In this document: in pieces, positions 44,513 through 53,321 of the stretch
Position numbering within the stretch: the first letter of the stretch is position 1
Layout of the letters: each line of letters opens with the position of its first letter
Source of the DNA: Priestia megaterium
GTDB taxonomy: Bacteria > Bacillota > Bacilli > Bacillales > Bacillaceae_H
Length of the DNA: 64,000 nucleotides
NCBI RefSeq assembly: GCF_023824195.1
Contig: NZ_CP085442.1
Span: forward strand, 1,340,001-1,404,000
Direction: 5' to 3'
The notes under the pieces: generated by a model
Seen by the model: only the letters and a program-made list of their open reading frames with translations
Databases searched by the model: none
Told to the model about the DNA's origin: nothing
Position numbers and translations under genes: made by a program

Positions 44513-47350
44513 TTAATTTTCAGTTGTTGGCTCTTGCTGCGGTGTAGCAGGTGTTGACGGCGTCGATGGTGTAGCAGGGGTTTGTGGTGTTTGACTTCCT
44601 GAGTCACTTCCACCGTTGTCTGCTGGAGGAGTTGTTGTGCCTCCGTTATTATTGTTGTTGCCGCTATTACCATCGTTAGCATTGCCGCTATCATTATTGT
44701 TATTATCGGTATTGCCGCTATTGTTACCGCCGTTATTGCTGCCATTATTGCTGTTTTGGTTATCATCCGGCTGAGTAGATGAATCGTCACCTTGATCAGA
44801 GCCGTTGTTTTGATCAGTGTTGCTATTGTCTTCATTTTGATTATCGTCCGTTGTTCCGTCATCTTCAGGCTTAGTAGAATCATCTTCGGTAGCTTGATCT
44901 GATGAATCAGGGACTTTTACGGAAGAACTAGCGCTTTCGCCCGTATTTGTTGTTACGGTGAAACTATACGTTGCGCCTGGTGCTGGGTTGGGAATTGTTT
45001 TTCCACCGGCTCCTGCGCCAGATGCGAGTTGTTCAGAACCGTTAGGAGATGACATTGTGACTGTAAAGGTCGTATCACTGGCTGCGTTTGAAGCTGACCA
45101 GTTAACTGAAATTGCTCCTCCGCTATACGAAGCAGTAATTTTTGGCTTCACATCTTTATTGTCTTTATTATTGTCTTTTTTGTCCTCTTTTTTATCTTCT
45201 TTCTTTTCTTCTTTTTCTTTTTCTTTTTCTTTTTTCACAAACGTTTGAGATACTTTTGTCGGTGCAGTACCGCGTACAAAGTATTCTTTAGTAATTAAGC
45301 TCGAAGGAGTAGAGCCGCTTGGGCGCTTTAAGTCTTTGCCCGTTGGTTTTTCCACGGAACGTTCAACTACGCTGTCCGGCTGCTTGAAACTTCCTTTAGG
45401 TTTGCCTTCAGAAATATGAGTAATAACATGCTTAAAGATATTTTTTGCCATGCCTGTTTCATTAGCACTTAAAATATAGCCGTCTTTAGCAGTTTCATAG
45501 CCTGTCCATACGGAAATCGTATAGTTTGGCGTAAACCCATTAAACCAAACGTCTTTTTCACCAGCGTCTGGAATGTTGTATCGTTTCTTCTCATCAGCGC
45601 TAAAGTTTGAAGTCCCTGTTTTACCAGCAATTTCTAATCCTGGTGTACGAACAGCACGAGCTGTACCATATGATTCGTTTACAACAGATTTCATCATGTC
45701 CGTCATCATAAAGGCCGTGTAATCTTGCATTGCGCGTTTTGATTTTGGCGTTAAATCAATTTCTGTTCCATCTGGGAATTTTACCTTTGTCACTGTATGA
45801 GGTGCATTGTACATACCTTCATTTGCAAAAGCGCTATAGGCTCCAGCCATTTGTAGCGGTGTAACACCCGTACGGAAGCCTCCGATAGAATAAGATTCAG
45901 AATAAGCTTCGCCGTCTTCTTCGTCTAATTTCAGTCCAAGGCCCGTAGCAAACTCTTTTGCTTTGTCTGCCCCGGTTGCTTGAAACGCTTTTAAAGCAGG
46001 AATGTTCAGTGAGCGTCCTAAAGCTTCACGCGCTGAAACCCACCCTTTATAATTGCGTCCAAAATTTCGGATTGGCGTGCCGTTTGAATAATGATATTCT
46101 TCATCTTTTATCGGTTGTCCAGTGGACCACTTTAAGTTCTCAATCGCTGGTCCGTAATCTAAGATCGGCTTAATTGTTGAGCCGGGCTGACGTCTCATAT
46201 TTGTTGCAAAGTTTAAGCCGCCTGAAACACGGTTACGTCCGCCTCCAATTGCTTGAATACCGCCTGTTTCATTATCTACAACGACAAGACCTGCTTGGAA
46301 TTTATCGTTCGGGAAGTTGACTACTTTGTTATTCATCACATCATCCACATAGTCCTGAGCATTAGTGTCAAGCGTTGTATAAATTTCTAAGCCCGCAGAA
46401 AATGGATCCGCGTCTGTTTTCTTTTTTACTTCTTCGATTACTTGATCAATAAATACGTCGTACTTAGATGTTGATTCAGTTTGTTTAGCTAAGTGAGCTT
46501 GTACATCTACTTGTTTTGCTTTGTCGGCCTCGGCTTGTGTAATGAAGCCGTTTTTAGCCATTAAGTTTAATACTGTGTTACGGCGTTTAGTAGCATTCTC
46601 TGGGTTTGTAACTGGGTTATAAGTAGTTGGCGCTTTTGGTAAGCCTGCCAACATAGCAGCTTCATCAAGAGTTAAATCTTTTACGCTTTTAACTCCGTAA
46701 AATTTCTCCGCTGCTCGTTCAATACCGTATACTTCACCTGATGCGAAATATATTTTGTTTAAATACATTTCAAGAATTTGTTGCTTCGAATATTTACGCT
46801 CAAGCTGGTAAGCTAACCACATTTCTTGTACTTTACGTTTAACCGTCTTCTTTGGTGATAAGAACGAATTCTTTACCACTTGCTGAGTAATCGTACTACC
46901 GCCCTCAGCACCGAAGCCGTTTTTAAAGTTCGCCATTAATGCTCCGCCAATTCGGTAAAAGTCAACGCCGTGATGTTTATAAAAACGAACGTCTTCCGTA
47001 GCGATAAATGCGTTTTTGACGACTTGAGGAATTTCATCGTATTGCACATATGTACGTTTTTGAGCTCCAATTTCTTTTACAACTGTCTTTCCATCGTTTG
47101 CATATACTTTAGATGAAAAAGAGTTTTTTAATACCGAGTCATCAACTTTTGGAGCATCGCTTATCATAGCAAAAAAAGTTCCCACTCCGGCAATGAGCCC
47201 GATGATTCCTATCAGTAAAACTGCGGCAACAATTTTACGAAATAGGCCTCCTTTTTTCTTCTTTTTCGGTTTTCCTTGAGATTTACCTTCTGGTTTGTTG
47301 TCATTCATAGCTCTTCGTCGTTCTTCACGAGAGCGATAATTATCTGACAT
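44513..47350 (-). CDS. ponA: class A penicillin-binding protein PonA (PBP1)
   Basis: 945 residues, slightly longer than B. subtilis PonA. Cytoplasmic basic N-terminus, membrane helix 39-62, GT51 glycosyltransferase (catalytic Glu119 in ATEDVRFYKHHG; GGSTITQQVVKN), transpeptidase with SxxK at Ser391, SLN at 447-449 and KTG at 577-579. A Lys/Glu-rich linker and a fibronectin-III-like domain follow. The last ~125 residues are a disordered Asn/Asp/Ser/Gly then Thr/Pro tail. AGGTAGGAG precedes the ATG. It is cotranscribed with recU, 63 bp upstream. Confidence 0.97.
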   Translation of the reverse strand: MSDNYRSREERRRAMNDNKPEGKSQGKPKKKKKGGLFRKIVAAVLLIGIIGLIAGVGTFFAMISDAPKVDDSVLKNSFSSKVYANDGKTVVKEIGAQKRTYVQYDEIPQVVKNAFIATEDVRFYKHHGVDFYRIGGALMANFKNGFGAEGGSTITQQVVKNSFLSPKKTVKRKVQEMWLAYQLERKYSKQQILEMYLNKIYFASGEVYGIERAAEKFYGVKSVKDLTLDEAAMLAGLPKAPTTYNPVTNPENATKRRNTVLNLMAKNGFITQAEADKAKQVDVQAHLAKQTESTSKYDVFIDQVIEEVKKKTDADPFSAGLEIYTTLDTNAQDYVDDVMNNKVVNFPNDKFQAGLVVVDNETGGIQAIGGGRNRVSGGLNFATNMRRQPGSTIKPILDYGPAIENLKWSTGQPIKDEEYHYSNGTPIRNFGRNYKGWVSAREALGRSLNIPALKAFQATGADKAKEFATGLGLKLDEEDGEAYSESYSIGGFRTGVTPLQMAGAYSAFANEGMYNAPHTVTKVKFPDGTEIDLTPKSKRAMQDYTAFMMTDMMKSVVNESYGTARAVRTPGLEIAGKTGTSNFSADEKKRYNIPDAGEKDVWFNGFTPNYTISVWTGYETAKDGYILSANETGMAKNIFKHVITHISEGKPKGSFKQPDSVVERSVEKPTGKDLKRPSGSTPSSLITKEYFVRGTAPTKVSQTFVKKEKEKEKEEKKEDKKEDKKDNNKDNKDVKPKITASYSGGAISVNWSASNAASDTTFTVTMSSPNGSEQLASGAGAGGKTIPNPAPGATYSFTVTTNTGESASSSVKVPDSSDQATEDDSTKPEDDGTTDDNQNEDNSNTDQNNGSDQGDDSSTQPDDNQNSNNGSNNGGNNSGNTDNNNNDSGNANDGNSGNNNNNGGTTTPPADNGGSDSGSQTPQTPATPSTPSTPATPQQEPTTEN

Positions 47351-47413
47351 AAAAACTCCTACCTTTCAACGCATTGTAAGAGAATGATTTCCGTAAACAT
47401 ATATATCATACTC

Positions 47414-48013
47414 TTAAAAGTATAATTTATCTATAGTTTTTATGTAATCGATTCTCGGATGGTAACCAAGTTCGATGAAATGTCCTTTTTTTTCAATATC
47501 TGCCTTAGGGATTGATTTTCGTCCATCTTTTTTCATGGCATCCCAATAAGGAAAAAGGAACTGTGCTTCGAACAAGTATATTTCTTGTAAAGTAGAGAAC
47601 ATTAATATAACGAAACAAATCCCGTTTTGTTTCACAATTTGCTTCATATGTTCAATTTGATGTTCATGAAAATTACGCAGCGGAAATGAGGTTTTATTTC
47701 TCGTTTCTTTTGCTTCAAAGTCAAGGTGTTTTCCTTTATAGACTCCATTATAGTCTGTAGTAGAAGCCTGTTTAAAATAAGCTTCTTTGATAACAGCGGC
47801 ACTTCTCTTCGGATAGTCTACTTTTACAATTTGAACAGGGGTTGGTTTTTTGTGAACAATGGCTATTCCTTTTGAAACATAGTATTCGTTTGTTTCGTTT
47901 AAATTGTCCTCCAGCGTCATACCACGATTGCTATAGCTAGCTTCTAGCTTTTTAGGGGAAGGACTGCTGGTATTCAATGGCTTATAGGCCTTTCCGTTAG
48001 GATAGCGAATCAT
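47414..48013 (-). CDS. recU: Holliday junction resolvase RecU
   Basis: 199 residues. Cleaves Holliday junctions and modulates Rec[39 protein letters not shown] and the nuclease [15 protein letters not shown] are diagnostic. ATG 48013 (MIRYPNGK) is chosen because AAAGGAG is 8 nt upstream; two earlier in-frame starts lie in the ribosome site. The recU-ponA pair is conserved across Firmicutes. Confidence 0.96.
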   Translation of the reverse strand: MIRYPNGKAYKPLNTSSPSPKKLEASYSNRGMTLEDNLNETNEYYVSKGIAIVHKKPTPVQIVKVDYPKRSAAVIKEAYFKQASTTDYNGVYKGKHLDFEAKETRNKTSFPLRNFHEHQIEHMKQIVKQNGICFVILMFSTLQEIYLFEAQFLFPYWDAMKKDGRKSIPKADIEKKGHFIELGYHPRIDYIKTIDKLYF

Positions 48014-48086
48014 AACCATCACTCCTTTAGTGTAAATCTATTAAACAAACAAATTCTATTATACCAAATCCTACAAATAAAAATAG

Positions 48087-49082
48087 ATGAAAGAAGATGA
48101 AGAGATGTCACTCAATAGTTCGGAACAAGCGCTGTTGACGGCGATAAAAAAAACCACAGACAAGCTGAATATTGATAATATATCAAGAACCCAGGCTTAT
48201 GCAACTTTTTATCATAGATATCCTGAAGTAAAGTGGTCATTTCTCGCAAGTATGGTATCACGAAACGCAGGATGGAATATGTGTGATTTGCAAGGGACAA
48301 ACATGAAAAAAGCGTTGTCAAAGCAAACGAGCGATTTATTATTTTTGACGTATGAAAGAGCAAATTGGCTTATTTTTAAAGATGCCTTTCCGCAATTACT
48401 ATTGTATGCTGTTTCGCGTAAAAAACATGTCTCTTACGTTCATTTACTTCCCTATTTAAACGTTTCATCTTTTATCGAAGAGAAGTGGAGACAATTTATG
48501 CAGAGACCTTGTGAACTGCAGCTTATTCATGCGTTAATTGTGAATGAGCAGCATGTTATTCAAAAGCCCGTTATTGAACAGCCTTTTTATCAAGATAGAG
48601 TGTTTAAAAGTATGCTGTTTTTTTTTCAAGATACATTCCACTTTAGTTCCGTCCTTTTTCCTACTACAAAAGGGGAGCTATACGGTTGTTCTGTTCATGA
48701 TTTTACAAAAGTAAATAATCGGATTGATTTGGGGAAGAAATTAGCGGCTTTATTATTTCATGAAAAGTATTATCCCTTGTTTTATGAATTTTCTTTAAAA
48801 ACAAAGCATACGGGTTCGAGATACGATTATGAGCAGTATTTTGTGAATGAAACCAGTTGCTATACTCCTGCTCTTCGAAAGGTGTATCCGGCTATTAGAC
48901 ATCATGAAAAGAAGAGAGAAGAGTGGTTTTTAACGAAAAAAGAGGAGCGAAAGCTCATGAAAAAGTCGTCTTTTCCAAAGAAAGTTCATTTTACAAAGTG
49001 GTATCTTCAAAAGCAAAAGCAGCTGCATATATTAATGAAAGTAGCGCAAGTATTTAATGTAAATAAAAACGGTCACAAGTGA
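48087..49082 (+). CDS. yppC: YppC (DUF2515) protein
   Basis: Up to 331 residues. AYATFYHRYPEVKWSFLASMVSRNAGWNMCDLQG is characteristic of DUF2515, and LFHEKYYPLFYEF is a second block. Divergent from recU as in B. subtilis. The start is uncertain: ATG 48087 or ATG 48105 (MSLNSSEQALL); neither has a strong ribosome site, with GATGAAGAG before the second. The stop codon lies within the terminator stem. Function unknown. Confidence 0.85.
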   Translation: MKEDEEMSLNSSEQALLTAIKKTTDKLNIDNISRTQAYATFYHRYPEVKWSFLASMVSRNAGWNMCDLQGTNMKKALSKQTSDLLFLTYERANWLIFKDAFPQLLLYAVSRKKHVSYVHLLPYLNVSSFIEEKWRQFMQRPCELQLIHALIVNEQHVIQKPVIEQPFYQDRVFKSMLFFFQDTFHFSSVLFPTTKGELYGCSVHDFTKVNNRIDLGKKLAALLFHEKYYPLFYEFSLKTKHTGSRYDYEQYFVNETSCYTPALRKVYPAIRHHEKKREEWFLTKKEERKLMKKSSFPKKVHFTKWYLQKQKQLHILMKVAQVFNVNKNGHK

Positions 49083-49090
49083 CCGTTTTG
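49066..49090. terminator. bidirectional yppC/sspM terminator
   Basis: AAAACGGTCAC (49066-49076) pairs with GTGACCGTTTT (49079-49089). The paired strands are almost contiguous, so the real loop is probably CAAG. Confidence 0.8.
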
Positions 49091-49093
49091 TTC

Positions 49094-49195
49094 TTAAGTA
49101 GAAGGCTGGTTAGGACCGTTTAACTTTTTAGGATCACCGTAGGTTTTTGTTTCAGGCTTATTTTTAGGCTGTGATTTTTGCTGTTTGTTGGCCAT
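49094..49195 (-). CDS. sspM: minor small acid-soluble spore protein SspM
   Basis: 33 residues, MANKQQKSQPKNKPETKTYG followed by DPKKLNGPNQPST. The basic, Gln/Lys-rich make-up and C-terminal GPNxPST match B. subtilis SspM, which lies in the same ypp neighbourhood. A perfect AGGAGGTG ribosome site is on the minus strand. Minor SASPs of this type are made in the forespore and degraded at germination. It is convergent with yppC. Confidence 0.85.
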   Translation of the reverse strand: MANKQQKSQPKNKPETKTYGDPKKLNGPNQPST

Positions 49196-49422
49196 ATCTA
49201 GGCACCTCCTATCATGTTGTAATAAACGTTCAGCAGCGGAATGTATCCGCTTAGCTGAAATGTCTATACTAGTGTTTTCAATATGTTTACTTTCGATTCA
49301 CCATAAATGAAAATGTCGAAAACATCTTTCTTTGACGAATAGAAACTAGTTTTGTCATGTGTGAAGGGACAATGAAGAAAAGAGAGAATACGTTATGCAA
49401 AGGAAAATTTGGAGGGATGGCG

Positions 49423-49677
49423 ATGAAACAAAGTATGGTTAAAGCAAGCGAAATGATGACTTTATTAGATAGCTTACTAGAGCAAGTAGATTTAGTGGAT
49501 AAAACGATGTCTACATCTATAAATGAAGCATTTACACATTGTGAAGAAACATATATGGAACAAGTTCATCGCATTGACCAATCACTGCAAGAAATTGAAG
49601 TAGCTGTGTATGAAAGCATGCCTTCCGAAACCGAATGGAGTAGAAGCCAAAGAGAAATGGTTCTTCATACAGTATAA
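49423..49677 (+). CDS. yppD: small protein YppD
   Basis: 84 residues, acidic, predicted all-helical (MTLLDSLLEQVDLVDKTM, HRIDQSLQEIEVAVYE). ATG 49423 is preceded by GGAGGG with good spacing; an upstream reading to 49357 is not supported. Name from position between yppC/sspM and yppE. Function unknown. Confidence 0.7.
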   Translation: MKQSMVKASEMMTLLDSLLEQVDLVDKTMSTSINEAFTHCEETYMEQVHRIDQSLQEIEVAVYESMPSETEWSRSQREMVLHTV

Positions 49678-49722
49678 AGATTGTTTATGTTACAATAGTC
49701 ATCGTAGAGGTGACGAATAACG

Positions 49723-50073
49723 ATGAATGAAGATGTGAAAAAAAGTACGGAGATCATGTTTCAATATAATGAAGTAGCTGTAGAACGATTAGCGTCTATT
49801 CAACAGGAAGAAAATTATGAAGTGAAATTTTTTGAAGAAGTAAAGCCTTATGGAGATATTTTTTTCAAAGAACTTGATGAATGGGCTAGTCTCGTAACGG
49901 AATGGCTGAAGAAAGAGCGACCAAAGTATATTCATGTCAATCAAGTAGAGACGTTAAAAGAAAATTTACAAAACGTTGTAATACAGTCATTTTATCCCGA
50001 GACGCGAGAAAAGCGATTTAAAAAGATGTATCACTCAAATAAGTATGTGCTCGAGTCGATATTGAATAATTAA
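49723..50073 (+). CDS. yppE: YppE (DUF1798) protein
   Basis: 116 residues, soluble helical bundle. FFEEVKPYGDIFFKELDEWASLV and HVNQVETLKENLQNVVIQSF fit YppE. AGAGGTGACG precedes the ATG. Function is unknown. A clear terminator follows. Confidence 0.85.
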   Translation: MNEDVKKSTEIMFQYNEVAVERLASIQQEENYEVKFFEEVKPYGDIFFKELDEWASLVTEWLKKERPKYIHVNQVETLKENLQNVVIQSFYPETREKRFKKMYHSNKYVLESILNN

Positions 50074-50117
50074 TCCCGGCCTTCCGTTAAGATCTACAAG
50101 GTGGGGATTTTCTATGT

Positions 50118-50149
50118 ATGCCTAAAGAGAAAACTCTTTAGGCATTTTA
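50118..50149 (+). terminator. yppE terminator
   Basis: ATGCCTAAAGAG (50118-50129) pairs exactly with CTCTTTAGGCAT (50134-50145), loop AAAA, then TTTA. Confidence 0.9.
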
Positions 50150-50166
50150 TCATTATCAATAAAAAA

Positions 50167-50337
50167 TTAATCAAAATCTTTTTGAGATTGGATAGAAACA
50201 GCTGGGTGATCTTGTGAAGCGACTGTATCGATATGATAATCAACTTTTTCGGTATGTTTAGAAGCAACGGCGTTATTTGGTTTTGTTACTGCACCTTGTC
50301 CTTGCTTTTTATGATCAAAATGTTTTCCTCGACTCAT
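50167..50337 (-). CDS. small hydrophilic protein of unknown function
   Basis: 56 residues, MSRGKHFDHKKQGQGAVTKP to the acidic end QSQKDFD. Hydrophilic and probably disordered, rich in His, Lys, Gln and Asp. An excellent AAAGGAGGT ribosome site lies 8 nt upstream on the minus strand. Its size, composition and place among sspM and coat genes suggest a spore protein, but I recognise no family. Confidence 0.72.
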   Translation of the reverse strand: MSRGKHFDHKKQGQGAVTKPNNAVASKHTEKVDYHIDTVASQDHPAVSIQSQKDFD

Positions 50338-50432
50338 GAGATAGACCTCCTTTATTGAATACTACGTTAAAGCTTTTATAGTATAAACAAGTCAAAAAAG
50401 AAGTATGTGTCCACTTTATAGGAAACAAAGAA

Positions 50433-50452
50433 ACCACCGATTTCTCGGTGGT
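50433..50452 (-). terminator. yppF terminator
   Basis: ACCACCGA/TCGGTGGT with loop TTTC, followed on the minus strand by TTTCTTTGTTT. Confidence 0.75.
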
Positions 50453-50462
50453 AGTAAAAAAA

Positions 50463-50657
50463 TTAATCATCTTGTGCACTAAAATCGGGCTTAGTAGCTC
50501 CAATTTGTTCGAGTTCACGTACAGCGGCTTTGTAATTCATAGGAGTTAAAAAACCTTTTAAATACTGCTGCTGAGCAAAATCGAGTAATTCATTACTTGA
50601 CTGCGGCTCATATTGTTTCACCGCAATAAAAGCTTCTTGAAGTTCGTTCACATACAT
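50463..50657 (-). CDS. yppF: small protein YppF
   Basis: 64 residues. ELLDFAQQQYLKGFLTPMNY and a C-terminal GATKPD resemble YppF of B. subtilis in length and pattern. GGAGGG precedes the ATG at 50657. It is soluble and helical; function unknown. Confidence 0.75.
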   Translation of the reverse strand: MYVNELQEAFIAVKQYEPQSSNELLDFAQQQYLKGFLTPMNYKAAVRELEQIGATKPDFSAQDD

Positions 50658-50887
50658 GTAAATTCCCTCCTAATCCCCATTTGTGCCACTACGTATACGT
50701 AGTATCACTTGTTCTTATCGTACCATATATTTAAATAATCTCGTTTTTTTGAAAAATTTAAACTTTCGACAGAAACCTACATATTTTTGAAGGTGTTCTC
50801 CAAAAGTACAAGTAGACGAACGTCACCTCTTATTTCTGCATACATACTATATATTATGTAATATTAAAAAGGAGGTATTGATTTTGC

Positions 50888-51301
50888 ATGTATACAAGTA
50901 AGCACTATCCGTATTATGAGCAACATCAACCAGAACGTTTTGATTTAAGTCAGGTACATCCATTTCCGCAGTATCATCAGCAGCCATGGACGGAAGCTTA
51001 TATGCCGCAACATCCGTACGCTCAGCAACAAATGCCTTTTGGTCCTCAGCAAATTCCCTATATGAACGGAATGTACCAGCAGCCTATGTACAATAATGCA
51101 GGTGCGCCTTTTAATCCATACCCTAAAGCTCAGCAACAAAAGCCCCAGCCTTCTCAATTTCAGTCATTAATGTCTCAGTTTAAATCGAGTGATGGCAATT
51201 ACGATATGAACAAGATGATGAATACTGCGGGGCAGATGATGGGAGCCATGAACCAATTAACATCCCTAGTAAAAGGATTTTCCGGGATTTTTAAAGTATA
51301 A
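50888..51301 (+). CDS. yppG: YppG-like Gln/Pro/Tyr-rich protein
   Basis: 137 residues. The N-terminal two thirds is low-complexity, rich in Gln, Pro, Tyr and His (QQPWTEAYMPQHPYAQQQMP). The C-terminal ~45 residues (QFQSLMSQFKSSDGNYDMNKMMNTAGQMMGA...) are the conserved YppG-like part. AAGGAGG lies 12 nt before ATG, rather far. Such composition is common among spore-coat proteins; that role is inference. Confidence 0.78.
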   Translation: MYTSKHYPYYEQHQPERFDLSQVHPFPQYHQQPWTEAYMPQHPYAQQQMPFGPQQIPYMNGMYQQPMYNNAGAPFNPYPKAQQQKPQPSQFQSLMSQFKSSDGNYDMNKMMNTAGQMMGAMNQLTSLVKGFSGIFKV

Positions 51302-51325
51302 GGACTAGAAGGTGTTTTCTAGTCC
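51302..51325. terminator. hairpin between convergent yppG and small gene
   Basis: GGACTAGAA (51302-51310) pairs with TTCTAGTCC (51317-51325). No long T-run on either strand. Confidence 0.55.
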
Positions 51326-51332
51326 CTGCTTA

Positions 51333-51479
51333 TTATTTTTTCTTTTGATTTTTCAAATAGGTTTCTCCAAGAAGTGTAAATACTTCATTGTAAGTTAATC
51401 CAGAATGAGCATTTAAACGTTTGACTTCTTCGACATCTGTTGTTGATGAAGTTGAAATTTGATGCTTGTTTTTTTTCAT
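51333..51479 (-). CDS. small basic protein of unknown function
   Basis: 48 residues, MKKNKHQISTSSTTDVEEVK, then RLNAHSGLTYNEVFTLLGE and a Lys-rich end. GAAGGAGAGG lies just upstream on the minus strand. The TDVEEVKRLNAHSG segment recalls the repeat of gamma-type SASPs (xNxxxVRxQNxxS) only loosely. I do not recognise a family. It is convergent with yppG. Confidence 0.7.
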   Translation of the reverse strand: MKKNKHQISTSSTTDVEEVKRLNAHSGLTYNEVFTLLGETYLKNQKKK

Positions 51480-51556
51480 AAAACCTCTCCTTCTCTATGT
51501 AAAATGAATAACACTCCATCTTAGTATGTTTCTAAATGTGCTTCTTCTATAAGTGG

Positions 51557-51598
51557 AAAAAAACGCCGAAGACAATCATGGTTCTTCGGCGTTTTTTT
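51557..51598 (-). terminator. cotG terminator
   Basis: AAAAAAACGCCGAAGA (51557-51572) pairs exactly with 51583-51598. On the minus strand it ends in T7, 27 bp after the cotG stop. Confidence 0.93.
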
Positions 51599-51624
51599 GC
51601 AATAAAGATGAGTGTTTAGAGAAA

Positions 51625-52053
51625 TTAAGAGCGGCGAGTAGAACGACGTGAACGGCGAGTAGAACGACGAGAGCGGCGAGTAGAACGACGTGAACGGCGA
51701 GTAGAACGACGAGAGCGGCGAGTAGAACGACGTGAACGGCGAGTAGAACGACGTGAACGGCGAGTAGAACGACGAGAGCGGCGAGTAGAACGACGAGAGC
51801 GGCGAGTAGAACGACGAGAGCGGCGAGTAGAACGACGTGAACGGCGAGTAGAACGACGAGAGCGGCGAGTAGAACGACGTGAACGGCGAGTAGAACGACG
51901 AGTAGAACGGCGGCTACTGCGACGAGTGCTACGAGAAGAGCGACGACGTCTTGTTAGTGGGCCGGCAGTTGGCTCTTGAAACATAAAAGATTTCAGTTCT
52001 GTACATTCTAGGGCTTCAGCAGCCTCTTTAATTTTTTCAGCTGTAATATGCAA
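51625..52053 (-). CDS. cotG: CotG-like Arg/Ser/Thr-repeat spore-coat protein
   Basis: 142 residues. A 33-residue non-repetitive N-terminus (MHITAEKIKEAAEALECTEL...) is followed by 25 irregular Arg/Ser residues and then exactly 12 copies of RRSTRRS. B. subtilis CotG has a similar short leader and tandem basic Ser-rich repeats that CotH phosphorylates; CotG-like modular proteins are known next to cotH in many bacilli. TTG 52053 is the start, with AAGGAGG 8 nt upstream. It is divergent from cotH with 171 bp between. Confidence 0.85.
   Translation of the reverse strand: MHITAEKIKEAAEALECTELKSFMFQEPTAGPLTRRRRSSRSTRRSSRRSTRRSTRRSRRSTRRSRRSTRRSRRSTRRSRRSTRRSRRSTRRSRRSTRRSRRSTRRSRRSTRRSRRSTRRSRRSTRRSRRSTRRSRRSTRRS
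51628..51900 (-). repeat. tandem array of 21-bp units encoding RRSTRRS
   Basis: Twelve near-identical 21-bp units inside cotG. Two unit types differ only at silent sites around one Ser codon (TGAACGG or GAGAGCGG on the plus strand) and alternate irregularly, which points to duplication and recombination of units. Confidence 0.93.
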
Positions 52054-52224
52054 TACAAAAACCTCCTTGTCAATTGGACTAGGTCTTGCATTAATAGAAT
52101 ACGCGCTGATGCTTGTCCTTGATATGAGTCAAAAGTGGAGTTTGCGGAAATAGTTGATGTGGCGGGGTATCATGAAGAATTTTCCCTTCATATACTTTAA
52201 TAATTGAAGAAAGGTGGTCGAGTA
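52054..52224. promoter_or_regulatory. cotG/cotH divergent promoter region
   Basis: Must hold promoters in both directions. TTCATATACTTTAATA near 52183 resembles a sigma-K -10 (CATANNNTA) with one mismatch, reading toward cotH. I cannot assign a -35. Confidence 0.35.
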
Positions 52225-53310
52225 ATGAAGCAAAAAGAAATCCCCCAATACGCTCTGTTTGTGAATGTAAAAGATTTAAAGGAAATGCAAAGAGATATTT
52301 GGTCAGAAGATGCTGTTCAGGCAACGATGAAGTTTAACAAAAAACGCTACGATATTGATTTGCTGCTAAGAGGCTCCCATATTCGAAAGATGAAAAAAAA
52401 GTCATATTATATTGAATTTTATTCTCCAAAAATATTTCAGGGTGCCAAAGAAATACACCTAAACGCTGAATACAAAGATCCATCGCTTATGCGCAACAAG
52501 TTGTCCCTTGATTTTTTCTCCTCCTTAGACGTTTTATCTCCGCACTCTCAGTTTGTCACTCTTAAAATTAATGGAAAAAATGAAGGAATATATCTGCAGC
52601 TTGAATCGGTAGATGAACTATTTTTGAAAAAAAGAAGTTTAGCGGATGGATCCATATTTTATGCAGTGGACGGAGATGCTAATTTTTCTTTGATGAGCGA
52701 CTTGGATAAAAAGCCGAAAACAACTCTGCTATCTGGATATGAAGATAAAGCAGTGAGAGAAGGGGATGAGGAAAAATTAGAAAAGTTTATATTTAATCTT
52801 AATACGTGGACAAATACAGAATTCGAACAGAATATTGAGAAGTATCTGAACGTCGACCGCTACTTATCTTGGTTAGTTGGTATTATTTGTATGCAGAATT
52901 ACGACGGTTTTGTCCATAATTATGCTCTCTATCTAAATCATGAAAGCGGGCGCTTTGAACTGATTCCATGGGATTATGATGCAACTTGGGGAAGAGATGT
53001 AAATGGGAAAGTAATGGAAGGAGATTACGTCCGTGCTCAGGGATTTAACACGCTTACAGCACGCTTATTGGCGGTAGATAGCATAAAAAAACGGTATATT
53101 CAAAAAATGAACAATGTTCTAAATAATCAATTTACAGTAGAGTATATGAAACCAATCATTTATCAACTGCATGAGTATATCGCTCCATACGCATTAAAAG
53201 ATCCTTACGTAAAAGATAACATGGAGCAATTTTATAAAGAACCCGACTTTATACTGTCTTTTGTAAAAGAACGAACAGCGTATATTAAAAACAACCTTTT
53301 GACTTTTTAA
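52225..53310 (+). CDS. cotH: spore-coat protein kinase CotH
   Basis: 361 residues, matching B. subtilis CotH. An atypical protein kinase that phosphorylates Ser in CotB and CotG and is needed for outer-coat assembly. LLRGSHIRKMKKKSYYIEF, EYKDPSLMRNKLSLDFF, NYDGFVHNY (225-233; Asp227 aligns with the catalytic Asp228) and PWDYDATWGRD (248-258) are intact. ATG 52225 is preceded by AAAGGTGG; an in-frame TTG at 52204 lies before it. Its probable substrates are encoded on both sides. Confidence 0.95.
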   Translation: MKQKEIPQYALFVNVKDLKEMQRDIWSEDAVQATMKFNKKRYDIDLLLRGSHIRKMKKKSYYIEFYSPKIFQGAKEIHLNAEYKDPSLMRNKLSLDFFSSLDVLSPHSQFVTLKINGKNEGIYLQLESVDELFLKKRSLADGSIFYAVDGDANFSLMSDLDKKPKTTLLSGYEDKAVREGDEEKLEKFIFNLNTWTNTEFEQNIEKYLNVDRYLSWLVGIICMQNYDGFVHNYALYLNHESGRFELIPWDYDATWGRDVNGKVMEGDYVRAQGFNTLTARLLAVDSIKKRYIQKMNNVLNNQFTVEYMKPIIYQLHEYIAPYALKDPYVKDNMEQFYKEPDFILSFVKERTAYIKNNLLTF

Positions 53311-53321
53311 AAATGGATAGA

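Noticed and set aside
48023..48086. Search for another gene or promoter pair between recU and yppC
   Set aside because: The gap is too short for a gene and no clear -10/-35 combination could be defended in either direction.
51628..51900. Possible CRISPR array
   Set aside because: The 21-bp units are contiguous with no unique spacers, stay in one reading frame and encode a CotG-type repeat. No cas genes nearby.
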